Shown one piece after another: positions 7,928 through 15,511 of a stretch of 30,523 nucleotides of DNA. Source of the DNA: Syntrophaceae bacterium UBA1062 (GTDB taxonomy: Bacteria > Desulfobacterota > Desulfomonilia > UBA1062). Position 1 is the stretch's first letter. Each line of letters begins with the position of its first letter. The stretch is taken from positions 1 through 30,523 of the forward strand of contig DCDF01000107.1 in NCBI GenBank assembly GCA_002316295.1, written 5' to 3'. Position numbers and translations under genes: made by a program. The notes below the pieces were generated by a model that was not told the origin of the DNA, made no database searches, and worked only from the letters and a program-made list of their open reading frames with translations.

Positions 7928-7955
7928 ATGAATCCGGGGCAAGCCGGGGATTCAT
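7928..7955 (+). promoter_or_regulatory. stem-loop upstream of the DUF4412-type gene
   Basis: Perfect arms ATGAATCC (7928-7935) and GGATTCAT (7948-7955) surround a GC-rich 12-base centre that can itself pair as GGC-AA-GCC. It ends 30 bases before the ATG. It may be a 5' UTR structure or a DNA dyad; no known riboswitch is recognised. Confidence 0.35.
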
Positions 7956-7985
7956 GGGTTCAATCATACGCATAAGAGGTGATGT

Positions 7986-8762
7986 ATGAAAAGAAAAGAG
8001 ATTCTGCGCCTTGTTTTTCTGTATGGCGTCTGTATGCTGGCCCTTCCTGGGCTCATCCATGCAGATATCTACCTGAAGTACAGGCAGCGCACCGAAGCGT
8101 TCGAGATAATGGGACAGGAGCAGCCTGCCAGGGAAAGCATGAGAGAGACCTGGATAGCAAGAGACATGATCCGCACCGACGAGGGGCCTCAGACAATGAT
8201 CATGCGGATCGACAAGCAGCAGGTTTATCTCATGGATAATCAGGCCCGGACATATTCCGAATTTCCCATGGACATGGAAAAGATGGCGGAGCAGGCCATC
8301 GAGGAAGACGAGCAGATGACGCCGGAGGAAAAGCAGGAGGCAAAGGATTTTGTTCAGGGAATGATGGATGAGATGTCCGAGTTCAGCATTGCAGTGGAAG
8401 ACACCGGAGAGACAAAGAAGATCGGCGGCTGGAACTGCAGGAAGTACATTCAGACAACCACCACGACTATGGGGCCGTCCGAGACGGAGCTGTGGGCGAC
8501 GCAGGATATCAAGCTGGACTACGATCTCCTTCACAGAATGGCCGCCGCCAGCATGATGATGATGCCGGGGATGCGAGAATCCAAGGGGGCTTTTACCAAG
8601 GAGATGAAAAAGATCAAAGGCGTCACCGTCTACGCTGTTTCCACAGCGAACATGATGAATACACAGATCAGAACCACTCAGGAGCTGCTCGATTACTCGG
8701 ACAAGAATGCCGATGAGGGGTTCTACACAGTCCCGGAGGATTACACGAAAGAAGACGGATAG
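7986..8762 (+). CDS. exported DUF4412-like protein, methionine-rich
   Basis: A 258-residue secreted or periplasmic protein of unknown function. The N-terminus MKRKEILRLVFLYGVCMLALPGLIHA is a signal peptide with cleavage expected after HADI or A26. The mature part resembles DUF4412-type proteins: an YLKYRQRTEAF opening strand, WIARDMIRTDEGPQTMIMRID, a LMDNQARTYSEFP element, and a KKIGGWNCRKYIQTT segment that is the usual core of the family. A helical acidic insert (about 98-130) and a run SMMMMPGM make it unusually rich in Met. AGAGGTGA before the ATG serves as ribosome site. It appears monocistronic, with no gene for 430 bases downstream. Related domains bind outer-membrane or lipid-like ligands only by prediction, so no role is assigned. 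Confidence 0.75.
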   Translation: MKRKEILRLVFLYGVCMLALPGLIHADIYLKYRQRTEAFEIMGQEQPARESMRETWIARDMIRTDEGPQTMIMRIDKQQVYLMDNQARTYSEFPMDMEKMAEQAIEEDEQMTPEEKQEAKDFVQGMMDEMSEFSIAVEDTGETKKIGGWNCRKYIQTTTTTMGPSETELWATQDIKLDYDLLHRMAAASMMMMPGMRESKGAFTKEMKKIKGVTVYAVSTANMMNTQIRTTQELLDYSDKNADEGFYTVPEDYTKEDG

Positions 8763-9193
8763 CGTCAGGCCCGGATTTGCCGTCCGGAAGAGCAGGGCTG
8801 TTTCCTTTCATCGGATACCGAAGAAGACCCCGGGGCAATGTATGCAGAAATCTCAAGGATCTTTCGGGTATCCCGACATTAACGGCAGGCTCACGATCGC
8901 CGTGCCCGGATCAATCCTCGCTCACGTTTCCCGGTCTTGAGCCGATGCCGGGCCTCTCTTCCCCGAGGATGCTCATGTCATGCACCCGCTCTGACAGCAG
9001 CCGCGGGCAACGCCCACCAGCCTAACCCCCCGGCGGGTTATTCAAGGGCGGCCGGCCTGTCCGGACGCCTGTTCATGAAAAAGATCTGCAGTTCATCCAT
9101 ATGGGGATACGGCCGCAGGACGTTATTATTTTAATGTATGAGGACTATCAGTACTTTCAGCTGGTAGAAACACAAGGAAGGAGGATACTACGT
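8763..9193. other. 430-base intergenic stretch, no gene recognised
   Basis: Overlapping short frames exist but none has a ribosome site or recognisable protein. The only structure noted is TAACCC (9023-9028) facing GGGTTA (9035-9040). The last 70 bases are AT-richer and should hold the promoter of the GlsB-like gene, but I could not pick a convincing -35/-10 pair. Confidence 0.5.
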
Positions 9194-9457
9194 ATGGGTA
9201 TCTTGTCCTGGATTATCATTGGGATTATCGCCGGATGGCTGACCGGCCTCATTATGAAGGGCGGCGGCTACGGAATCTTCGGGGATATGATCCTGGGGAT
9301 AGTCGGCGCACTGGTCGGTGGATTCCTGGCGAGTGCCCTGTTCGGTATACAGGCGCCCTTGTCGGGTTTCAACATAGGCACCCTGGTCATAGCCGTCCTG
9401 GGAGCCATACTCGTAGTGGCGATTGTTCGCGCCTTGCCGGGTCGCACACGAGTCTGA
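9194..9457 (+). CDS. GlsB/YeaQ/YmgE family small membrane protein
   Basis: An 87-residue inner-membrane protein of the transglycosylase-associated GlsB/YeaQ/YmgE family, often induced by stress, biochemical function unknown. It has three hydrophobic helices: WIIIGIIAGWLTGLIM, then MILGIVGALVGGFLASALFG, then LVIAVLGAILVVAIVRAL. The glycine-rich GGGYGIFGDMILGIVGALVGG stretch is the family hallmark. The open frame begins at 9101, but ATG 9194 has a strong GGAGGA site eight bases upstream and gives the usual family length. A strong intrinsic terminator follows at 9482, so this is probably a single-gene transcript. Confidence 0.9.
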   Translation: MGILSWIIIGIIAGWLTGLIMKGGGYGIFGDMILGIVGALVGGFLASALFGIQAPLSGFNIGTLVIAVLGAILVVAIVRALPGRTRV

Positions 9458-9481
9458 CGCAAGCCCTGTATTCCGGGGTGC

Positions 9482-9522
9482 AAAGAAGGAGCGGGCTCCC
9501 ATATGCCTGCTCCTTCTTTTTT
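9482..9522 (+). terminator. intrinsic terminator after the GlsB-like gene
   Basis: Perfect 11-base arms AAAGAAGGAGC (9482-9492) and GCTCCTTCTTT (9509-9519) flank a 16-base loop, and the stem runs into a T tract ending at 9522. This is the clearest terminator in the window; because the 5' arm starts with AAA it could also serve the opposite strand weakly. Confidence 0.85.
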
Positions 9523-9876
9523 ATACAGGCTGGGCCCCTGCGCCGCAGGGCTGTGAAATGCGGCTCAAGGCGGGCAGGATGTCTACTCCCGGGGCAAGGG
9601 GATGTCTGCTCATATTTCTCGCTCCTGCCTCCACTTATCCCCCTGCGTGCATGTTTCGCATCCCGCCGGCTGTTCTTTCGCGGCCGGAAGCCCAAAACCG
9701 TTGTCTCTCACACTGCCGGGCATGAGAACGTGCGCCCGCGATCCTGAATGATGTCCGAGATGACCTCAGCCGCCGGCCAGCCGTAAAAGACGGATCATCG
9801 TGCATGTTTAAGAGAGGGGGGTTGTCACGGCAGACTCCTGAGAAGGAGAACGGAGGGAGATGCCGAGTGGACAAGG
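9523..9876. other. 354-base intergenic stretch between convergent genes
   Basis: No convincing gene is seen. A 79-codon minus frame (9635-9874) lacks a ribosome site and family features. A short GC hairpin (CCCTG/CAGGG, 9536-9550) is present. The region separates the convergent GlsB-like and phosphoesterase genes. Confidence 0.45.
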
Positions 9877-10344
9877 CTAGGCGGCGAGCTCAATGATTTC
9901 CGGGAAAACGCCGTCTTTTTCTATTCTCATCAGGGCTATGCTCGCGGGGAGACCGAACCTCCGAGGCCCGGCGCTTCCCGGGTTGAGGTACAGGACCCCG
10001 TCGCGGTATCTGATGTCCGGCATGTGGGAGTGCCCGTAAATCACGATGTCGACCGCTGCGGCCGGTACGGTCAGGGGAAGCGACCCCAGATCATGAATGA
10101 TGTAGATCCTGTTGCCGCCAAGCTCGAGGTGCTCAGACTCCTTCAGTGACCTCGCCCACTCCCCCCTGTCGGTGTTTCCCCGCACCGCGACAACGTCCGC
10201 GATCCGCTCGAGATCCTGAAGAACCGAAAGGGTCCCGATGTCGCCTGCATGGATGATGCGGCTGCATCCTCTGAAGGCTCTTTTCACTTCGTCCCTGAGC
10301 AGCCCGTGGGTATCGGATATCACGCCTACATACTGTACGGTCAT
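9877..10344 (-). CDS. YfcE-type metallophosphoesterase
   Basis: A 155-residue calcineurin-like phosphoesterase of the YfcE/MJ0936 group, a cytosolic two-metal enzyme hydrolysing phosphodiesters. All metal motifs are present in order: ISDTHG at 9-14, HAGDIG, VRGNTDRGEW, a lone IIHD, and YGHSHMPD near residue 104. NPGSAGPRRFG near the C-terminus is also family-typical. Length is normal. An AGGAGG lies 14 bases before the ATG and overlaps the stop of the upstream transglutaminase-like gene, 18 bases away, so the two are probably cotranscribed and translationally coupled. The natural substrate is unknown. Confidence 0.9.
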   Translation of the reverse strand: MTVQYVGVISDTHGLLRDEVKRAFRGCSRIIHAGDIGTLSVLQDLERIADVVAVRGNTDRGEWARSLKESEHLELGGNRIYIIHDLGSLPLTVPAAAVDIVIYGHSHMPDIRYRDGVLYLNPGSAGPRRFGLPASIALMRIEKDGVFPEIIELAA

Positions 10345-10362
10345 CGGGTCTGCACGATCCTC

Positions 10363-11040
10363 CTACGAGTTCTCCCGGTCGGCTTCCCGGTCGAAGTCGG
10401 CGCCCTTGAGCGATTCTATCGCCGCATCGTCAGCGCCGTATTCGCGGCGGAATGTATCGATGATCAGATCGATCGGCACGTCTGCAAACTCCCCGCGATA
10501 TTTCAGATAATCCATGTGCCGGTTTCCATCGAGGTCGAAGGGTTGATAGATCGAGTCGCTGTAACCGTCGAAATCCAGTGGCTTCAGCCGGAACTTCTCG
10601 CAGAGCTCGATGTTGAACGCAGGGGTCGCTTTGAGCCATTTCCCGCCCAGAAATATGGACGTATACCCGTGCCAGTAGAAAACATCAGTCTTCATCTGCT
10701 CGCGCATGCGGGCTGTGGACAGGTGGTTGCGTACATCGGCATACCCCAGCCGAGCGGGGATGCCGTGATATCGGCAGCAGGCGGCCAGCAGAATCGCCTT
10801 GGCCACGCACCAGCCGCGGCCCACCATCAGGGTGGTGCTTGCCTTCAGGCCTTGCACCGAGAGATTGAGCAGGTATGGATCATACCGGATGCCGTCGCGC
10901 ACCGCAAAGTAGAGCCTGACCGCCTGCTCGCGTCCCTCATGAGGGTTGACCGCATGTTTCCGGGCGAACTCCTCCACGAGAGGGTGGTCGTAATCGATGG
11001 TGGGCGTTGGTTCCAGATATTGCTGCATGTCTGTATGCAT
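10363..11040 (-). CDS. transglutaminase-like superfamily protein
   Basis: A 225-residue cytosolic protein with the transglutaminase/cysteine-protease-like fold. The expected triad is visible: Cys in MVGRGWCVAKAILLAACCRY, His in FYWHGYTSIFLGGKWLKATP, and the Asn of PAFN in the position usually held by Asp. The RYDPYLL and RHHGIPARLGYADV-like segments match the family core. ATG 11040 is chosen because the preceding 12 residues of the open frame look unstructured; ATG 11028 is an alternative. The only AGGAG is 14 bases away, so expression may be weak or the start may differ. Proteins of this group are often hydrolases or peptidases of unknown substrate. It sits 18 bases upstream of the phosphoesterase gene. 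Confidence 0.78.
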   Translation of the reverse strand: MHTDMQQYLEPTPTIDYDHPLVEEFARKHAVNPHEGREQAVRLYFAVRDGIRYDPYLLNLSVQGLKASTTLMVGRGWCVAKAILLAACCRYHGIPARLGYADVRNHLSTARMREQMKTDVFYWHGYTSIFLGGKWLKATPAFNIELCEKFRLKPLDFDGYSDSIYQPFDLDGNRHMDYLKYRGEFADVPIDLIIDTFRREYGADDAAIESLKGADFDREADRENS

Positions 11041-11187
11041 CTTCAAGAGAACCGCTCCTTTCCGATATGATAGCACATTGCTGCCAATATGCCCTCAATA
11101 TCAGATTATTCTCTGCAGAAGCCAGAGGGAATCCGCAGGATGATCCATGCGACTGTTCGAACCGGCATGTCCGGCTCTCTTCCCTTG

Positions 11188-11874
11188 TCATCCCGGAGAA
11201 TCCGTGACCGGATAATCCCGGCACAGCCGTGCTATCTCGTCGATCAGCTCGTCCGCGACGCGCCGTCCGCCGCCCAGGCGGTTCAGTCCCTGAAGGAAAG
11301 ACCACACCCGGGCGCCGAATTCAACGGCCTTTTGCATCTCCGAAGGCAGAGCGCCTTGTGAGCAAGGTGCGAAAGAGCACGATCCGGCCTGCTTTCGGGC
11401 TCTTCTCAGGGCGACGGGGATTTCCTCCAGGGTCTCGACCCTGAAGGGTGAAAGCCCCGTGATCATGGAGTTGTCCATGCCGTTGAATACGGTTCTCGCG
11501 TCGTGTTTGTACATCACGATGGGTTTCCCCAGGGCGAATGCGACGGCGGTTTCGGCCACCGCCCCTTCGTCGGGCACTCTCCCGTTCAGGTTGACCACGA
11601 CAGATCCGCACCGATGAACGATCTGGTACATGTCGAGGCAGAAAATCGCCCTATTGATAAAAGGCCTTACCGGCCCTGCCTTGATGTTCAGCGCGGAATT
11701 CACGAGCGGGAGCACATATGCCTCGAGGCCGTCGCGTTGGGGCAGAAAGGTCTCGAATCCCGACTCTTCGAGCACCCGGGCTATGGCCGTCATTCCTCCG
11801 AGCTCTTCGGGACAGAACAGGGGTCCGGAGCAATACACGATCCCTCCGACCTCTCGATCCGTACCGGGCGACAT
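11188..11874 (-). CDS. nucleoside 2-deoxyribosyltransferase-like protein
   Basis: A 228-residue protein with the nucleoside 2-deoxyribosyltransferase/Rossmann-like core. Telling segments are GIVYCSGPLFCPEELGGM near the start (the YxxGPxF-type nucleotide loop), the helix following it, and SVVVNLNGRVPDEGAVAETAVAFALGKP, where the D-E-G-x3-E arrangement supplies the catalytic Glu and Asp of the family, followed by IVMYKHD. The C-terminal third is longer than in typical NDTs and shows no second known domain. Its ATG overlaps the stop of the flavoprotein gene in a TGATG arrangement, so translation is coupled. The true activity (base exchange or N-glycosidic hydrolysis) cannot be told. Confidence 0.75.
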   Translation of the reverse strand: MSPGTDREVGGIVYCSGPLFCPEELGGMTAIARVLEESGFETFLPQRDGLEAYVLPLVNSALNIKAGPVRPFINRAIFCLDMYQIVHRCGSVVVNLNGRVPDEGAVAETAVAFALGKPIVMYKHDARTVFNGMDNSMITGLSPFRVETLEEIPVALRRARKQAGSCSFAPCSQGALPSEMQKAVEFGARVWSFLQGLNRLGGGRRVADELIDEIARLCRDYPVTDSPG

Positions 11875-12524
11875 CAGGATTTCCCCCCGCTGACCAGCTT
11901 CGCGAGCTCCACGGCCCGCTGCATGATCGCGGCCGCCGATTCGGCGCCGGCATCGTCATCGGTGACGCCCAGGCGTACGGAGGCATCGAAATCTCCAGAG
12001 CCGTACCTGCTTGCCAGAGCGGATGCACCAAGAGCGCTTACCCCGCTGTGCACAGTTGCAGGTATCATCTCGAGCGTGAGGAACGCGTAGAGGTGAGAGA
12101 GGTGCGTGGTTTCAACACCCCCGTTTCTGAGCCAGGATACCGCCGCGCTCACCCCGATCTTGTTCTTCAGCCTGCCTTTAACGAGGTTTCCGAAGACGAA
12201 CACCCTGAGCCGGTCGATCAGGGCCGCCATCAGGGCGCTTGTGCGCATGAAGTATACCGGGCTGGCGAGAACGATGATATCGGCGGATTCGATCTTCTCG
12301 AACACCTCCTGGGCGTCGTCCGTGATGGAGCAGTATTTTCCCGGCTTCTGCCTGGACAGGCAGAAGTTGCAGTGGATGCAGTCACGGACCTCCAGGCAGG
12401 ACAGGTTCACGACGTTGTGCTCCAGGCCGTCAGGAGGCATGTTCTCGAGCATCTTCCTCAGGAATGCCTCCACGTTTCCGTTCTTGACCGGGCTGCCCGA
12501 TATACCGAGTATCTTTGTGCGCAT
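11874..12524 (-). CDS. iron-sulfur flavoprotein/NADPH-dependent FMN reductase family
   Basis: A 216-residue flavodoxin-fold oxidoreductase. The N-terminus ILGISGSPVKNGNVEAFL is the FMN phosphate loop. Next comes a cysteine cluster, RDCIHCNFCLSRQKPGKYC (C-x2-C-x2-C-x9-C), resembling the compact cluster motif of iron-sulfur flavoproteins although the last spacing is longer than usual. DIIVLASPVYFMRTSALMAALIDRL then gives the flavin ring-binding SPVYF loop. Such proteins shuttle electrons in anaerobes, usually reducing oxygen or peroxide or accepting electrons from ferredoxin; the partner here is unknown. ATG 12524 has GGAGG five bases upstream; an ATG four codons earlier is less well placed. 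It is coupled to the downstream deoxyribosyltransferase-like gene. Confidence 0.85.
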   Translation of the reverse strand: MRTKILGISGSPVKNGNVEAFLRKMLENMPPDGLEHNVVNLSCLEVRDCIHCNFCLSRQKPGKYCSITDDAQEVFEKIESADIIVLASPVYFMRTSALMAALIDRLRVFVFGNLVKGRLKNKIGVSAAVSWLRNGGVETTHLSHLYAFLTLEMIPATVHSGVSALGASALASRYGSGDFDASVRLGVTDDDAGAESAAAIMQRAVELAKLVSGGKS

Positions 12525-12562
12525 GGTTACCTCCAAAAAGGCCGGCAGCTTCTTGAAACCGG

Positions 12563-12964
12563 CTATCCGCAGCTTCCGGACGAGACTTTCCTGAACACTG
12601 TGCCGTTGAATGTGGCCATGAGCTCGTTGCCCCTGAACACGTCCATCCGGTAGAGGCCGGTTCTCCGAGTGCTGTGTACCAGCCTGGCCTCCGCCCTCAG
12701 GATATCTCCTTCAGCAGCGGTCTTCAGGAACGAACCGCTGATGTCGAGTGCATAGGATGGATAGTGGTCCCTGTTCGAGGCGGCTGAAAACGCGACATCC
12801 GCCAGGCTGAAGACCAGTCCTCCATGGGCCATTCCGAGGAAGTTGCACAAGTCCCTGCCGATCTTCACCGAACAGGAGGCAAAACCTTCTTCCACCGTAT
12901 CCACGGTTATTCCCAGGTGCCTGGCATATGGATCCCGGGCCGCCCGTACGGCAATGGTCTCCAT
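12563..12964 (-). CDS. PaaI-type hotdog thioesterase
   Basis: A 133-residue hotdog-fold acyl-CoA thioesterase of the PaaI group. The catalytic region reads CNFLGMAHGGLVFSLADVAFSAASN: the HGG motif (His-Gly-Gly followed by a helix with an acidic residue, here Asp) is exactly the PaaI signature. ALDISGSFLKTAAEGDILRAEARLVHSTRRTG forms the later beta strands of the hotdog sheet. ATG 12964 has GGGAGGTG six bases upstream; the open frame extends to 13075 but without a ribosome site or family sequence. Likely role: hydrolysis of stalled or aromatic acyl-CoAs. It precedes the flavoprotein gene by 39 bases on the same strand. Confidence 0.88.
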   Translation of the reverse strand: METIAVRAARDPYARHLGITVDTVEEGFASCSVKIGRDLCNFLGMAHGGLVFSLADVAFSAASNRDHYPSYALDISGSFLKTAAEGDILRAEARLVHSTRRTGLYRMDVFRGNELMATFNGTVFRKVSSGSCG

Positions 12965-13149
12965 TCTCACACCTCCCGCATGTACGGATATCATCAATCG
13001 CTGACAGTTATACAACGGTGGGCCGGCGACAACAACCCGCAATGTCGGATCATTTTTCATTATTGTACTGTCCATTGACGGACTTTGGCGGGCTCGCCCG
13101 ACTCATTCCTTTCGAATTCTCCTACACTGCGCCCGGCATCCCTTCGGGC

Positions 13150-13893
13150 TCAATGGTAATGGAAAAAGCTCGTGGCGTACAGAATCGCCATGCCGAGAAC
13201 CCATGCAAAGGTGCCCGGAATATTCGGACCGCATTCGGGAGATTCCCTGAACTCGGGCACCAGGTCAACGGCGCCGATGTACAGGAAGTTGCCTGCAGCG
13301 AAGGGCACAAGAAATTCCACCGAGACGGCGGAGGAAAGTGCATATGCGATCAGCCCCCCCGCCGGAAAGGTGAGGGCGGAAAGGAAGTTGTAGAGAAGCG
13401 CCTTTCCTTTTCCCCACCCCCCGTGTACCAAAACGCCGAAGTCGCCCAGCTCCTGGGGTATTTCGTGGGCCACGGCGGCATACCATGCCACGAGGCCGAG
13501 TCGGAAGTCCGAGATGAAGAGGGCGCCGATGGACAGCCCTCCGATCAGATTGTGCAGGCCGTCCGCGATCAGGAGCATGGTACTGACGGGTCGTGTATGG
13601 ACAGCCGGGCTCCTGTGGCAGTGGTGCCACTGCAGCAGCTGCTCCAGCGCCAGGAAGACAAAAAAGCCGCCGGCAATCCAGAGGAAGACCTCCATAGTAT
13701 TGCCGATATTTTCGATTGCCGCCGGTATCATGAGGAAGAAAGCGCCGCCTATGAGTGAACCGGACGCAAAGGCGACGAGCAGAGGAAGAATCCTGCGGAG
13801 GGTCATCTCCTTCAGGACGAGCGTCATGCTTCCCACCAGGGCTATGACGCTCATCAGCGCCCCGAAAACCATGATTGCTGCAAGCGGAGACAT
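13150..13893 (-). CDS. ZIP-family divalent metal transporter
   Basis: A 247-residue ZIP permease bringing zinc, iron or related divalent metals into the cytoplasm. About eight transmembrane helices are seen, starting with AIMVFGALMSVIALVGSMTLVL. The metal-binding helices carry LLIADGLHNLIGGLSIG (the HNxxxG motif) and YAAVAHEIPQELGDFGVLV (the HEIP-x-E motif), both diagnostic; the second usual His is replaced by Gln (HEIPQE). A histidine pair WHHCHR sits in the loop between helices 3 and 4, as expected for the variable metal-binding loop. GGGGGAA precedes the ATG. It follows the DUF374 gene by 82 bases on the same strand. Confidence 0.9.
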   Translation of the reverse strand: MSPLAAIMVFGALMSVIALVGSMTLVLKEMTLRRILPLLVAFASGSLIGGAFFLMIPAAIENIGNTMEVFLWIAGGFFVFLALEQLLQWHHCHRSPAVHTRPVSTMLLIADGLHNLIGGLSIGALFISDFRLGLVAWYAAVAHEIPQELGDFGVLVHGGWGKGKALLYNFLSALTFPAGGLIAYALSSAVSVEFLVPFAAGNFLYIGAVDLVPEFRESPECGPNIPGTFAWVLGMAILYATSFFHYH

Positions 13894-13975
13894 GGCAGTT
13901 CCCCCGGTTTGTACGTCCGATTTCGCCGCGGTTATAAGTAGAATATCGTGCGCAGGAAAGGAATCGAGGCCCGGC

Positions 13976-14686
13976 TTATCCGAATATTTCCCGTTTTCTG
14001 GACTCGTCGGACCAGATCAGGTCGGTATCCTCGTACAGCTCCCTCATCGTACGCTCAATCATGAGCCGACACCGTTCAAAGCCTTCCTCGTCGAGATCCG
14101 GGGATATGTACACAGGTTCTCCGAACCTGATGACCACGCGGGAGAACGGCTTGGGAATCATGAACCTGTCCCAGCTGCTGAACATCCATCTCTTCTCCGA
14201 AGACGTTATCGTGGGCACGATCGCCTTTCCGGACACCTGCGCTATTCTCAGAATTCCGGGCTTGACCACACCGAAGGGGCCTTTGGGGCCGTCCACGATG
14301 TGTCCGATTTTGTGTCCCTCTCTGGAAAGCTCCTTGAGGCGCTGCAGACCCTCGCTCCCGCCTCTCGATGAAGAGCCGCGGACAGGCTCCCACCCGAGGA
14401 TATCAACGATGTGTGAAATGAAGTCGCCGTCACGGCTCTGGCTGATGAGGATGGCGATCGGTCTGCGCGATGCAAAGAACGTTATCCCTGGGAAAAACCT
14501 CTGATGCCAGGATGCGTAAATGATGCTCCCGTCCTTTTCGAGCACCGATCTCTCCCGGTCCTCGTCAACGATACGGAGCCGATAGGTCGAAGAGATGGCC
14601 TTTACCAGAAACAGGCCGACGTACGGCAGGATATGCCGGTAGAGGAGAGCGCTGATCCTTTTTTTCATACCCCGGGACACCGTCAT
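13976..14686 (-). CDS. DUF374-type lysophospholipid acyltransferase family protein
   Basis: A 236-residue protein of the DUF374 (KDO2-lipid A acyltransferase-like) branch of the lysophospholipid acyltransferases, membrane-associated through its hydrophobic N-terminus (ILPYVGLFLVKAIS). IIYASWHQRFFPG carries the His of the acceptor motif. RDGDFISHIVDILGWEPVRGSSSRGG is the strongly conserved DUF374 segment, and HIVDGPKGPFGVVKPGILRIAQ contains the DGPKGP element replacing the EGTR of ordinary acyltransferases. The start could be ATG 14686 or ATG 14668; neither has a strong ribosome site. The natural acyl acceptor is unknown, with lipid A or an envelope lipid plausible. It is the first gene of the minus-strand run ending at 9877. 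Confidence 0.83.
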   Translation of the reverse strand: MTVSRGMKKRISALLYRHILPYVGLFLVKAISSTYRLRIVDEDRERSVLEKDGSIIYASWHQRFFPGITFFASRRPIAILISQSRDGDFISHIVDILGWEPVRGSSSRGGSEGLQRLKELSREGHKIGHIVDGPKGPFGVVKPGILRIAQVSGKAIVPTITSSEKRWMFSSWDRFMIPKPFSRVVIRFGEPVYISPDLDEEGFERCRLMIERTMRELYEDTDLIWSDESRKREIFG

Positions 14687-15163
14687 TGTTTTCTCATGCC
14701 TGTGCAGGCGACCCCACCCAAAGGTGACATTGTTTCTAGCTCAATATCTGATGATGGGCAAGTGCGGAATGCATCTAGTGCAGGGATTCATCGAAAACTT
14801 TCCGGTGATTCATGCCGCCCGGCACCCGCCGGGTGATATTCCGGCAATACGAAAAGAACCTTATTGCATCTGTTCATGGACAAAGCGGTGAAGTACACCT
14901 GCTGTCGCCCCGAAGCCTCGGAAGAATCTCTCGATCGGCTCCGCCATGAAACCCTCGCAATCGAGCCCTTCCGTCACCGAGGAGGCGAACCGGATTGCCT
15001 CCCGCATGAGAAGACTGCTGCAGCCGCTGTTTCGGAGCCGGGCTTGGGTTGCGCCCATGAGAGAGATCGTCGATAAGGATGGAACAGTACTTCCCATATG
15101 GAGAGCCGGGCTTATCTCGATACCTCAGGAAGAACGACATGCATGCCGCCGGATGGTTCCCTG
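14687..15163. other. intergenic stretch of about 480 bases, no confident gene
   Basis: The region lies between the divergent DUF374 gene and the small membrane protein. A minus-strand frame of 78 codons (14861-15097) has fairly natural composition but no ribosome site and no family I know; it could be a remnant gene end. Other frames overlap it on both strands. Confidence 0.4.
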
Positions 15164-15192
15164 TTGCATGCGGCGGAAGGCGCCGCTATACT
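15164..15192 (+). promoter_or_regulatory. sigma-70-like promoter of the small membrane protein
   Basis: TTGCAT (15164-15169) and TATACT (15187-15192) are separated by exactly 17 bases. The spacer is GC-rich and the start codon follows 34 bases later behind GGGGAGGA. Confidence 0.6.
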
Positions 15193-15225
15193 GGCCTGGG
15201 TGTGTTGATCCCACAGGGGAGGAAT

Positions 15226-15444
15226 ATGAGGCTTTTCGGGTTCGATCTTTCATTTCTCTTCATATCCGCCTTCGTGTCTTTCGTGGCCACTGTCGGCATC
15301 GTGTTCATGGTTGACTTCATGCAGCCCGGGCTGATCGAGTCGAGGGCTGGCACCAGCGTGTTTGTTTATATCGGGGTTTTTACGGCGAACCTCATCATTG
15401 AGGCCGGTCGTCGCCGCTTGGAGAAAAACCGTCCGAAGAGCTAG
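15226..15444 (+). CDS. small two-helix membrane protein, unknown
   Basis: A 72-residue hydrophobic protein I cannot assign to a named family. Two transmembrane segments are evident, LSFLFISAFVSFVATVGIVFMV (about 8-29) and SVFVYIGVFTANLIIEA (about 44-60). A short polar loop with ESRAG lies between them and the basic tail is RRRLEKNRPKS. Positive charge at the C-terminus suggests both ends face the cytoplasm. The open frame starts at 15079, but the promoter at 15164-15192 and GGGGAGGA before ATG 15226 fix the real start. It stands alone between divergent and convergent neighbours. Confidence 0.65.
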   Translation: MRLFGFDLSFLFISAFVSFVATVGIVFMVDFMQPGLIESRAGTSVFVYIGVFTANLIIEAGRRRLEKNRPKS

Positions 15445-15472
15445 AAGGCCCCTTTATTCGCGGAACCGGCCC

Positions 15473-15501
15473 GCCGGAACCCCTGCAGTCGAGGTCCCGG
15501 C
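15473..15501. terminator. imperfect hairpin between convergent genes
   Basis: GCCGG at 15473-15477 pairs with CCGGC at 15497-15501, and several further pairs extend the stem around two mismatches. It lies between the stops of the small membrane protein and the ferritin-like protein. No T run is present, so termination is only a possibility. Confidence 0.25.
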
Positions 15502-15511
15502 GGTCTTCCAC

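Noticed and set aside
10249..11070. 273-codon plus-strand open frame
   Set aside because: Shadow of the transglutaminase-like and phosphoesterase genes; GC-rich codon use opens antisense frames.
13131..13149. GCCCG/CGGGC hairpin after the ZIP gene as terminator
   Set aside because: No T run follows in the direction of transcription; the stem is short and the sequence is generally GC-rich.
14861..15097. 78-codon minus-strand frame in the 14.7-15.2 kb gap
   Set aside because: Composition looks natural but there is no ribosome site, no known family, and other frames overlap it, so it is mentioned only as a possible remnant.
15238..15262. Possible tRNA T-loop (GGTTCGATC) inside the small membrane protein gene
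   Set aside because: The flanking sequence cannot form an acceptor or anticodon stem and the segment is coding.
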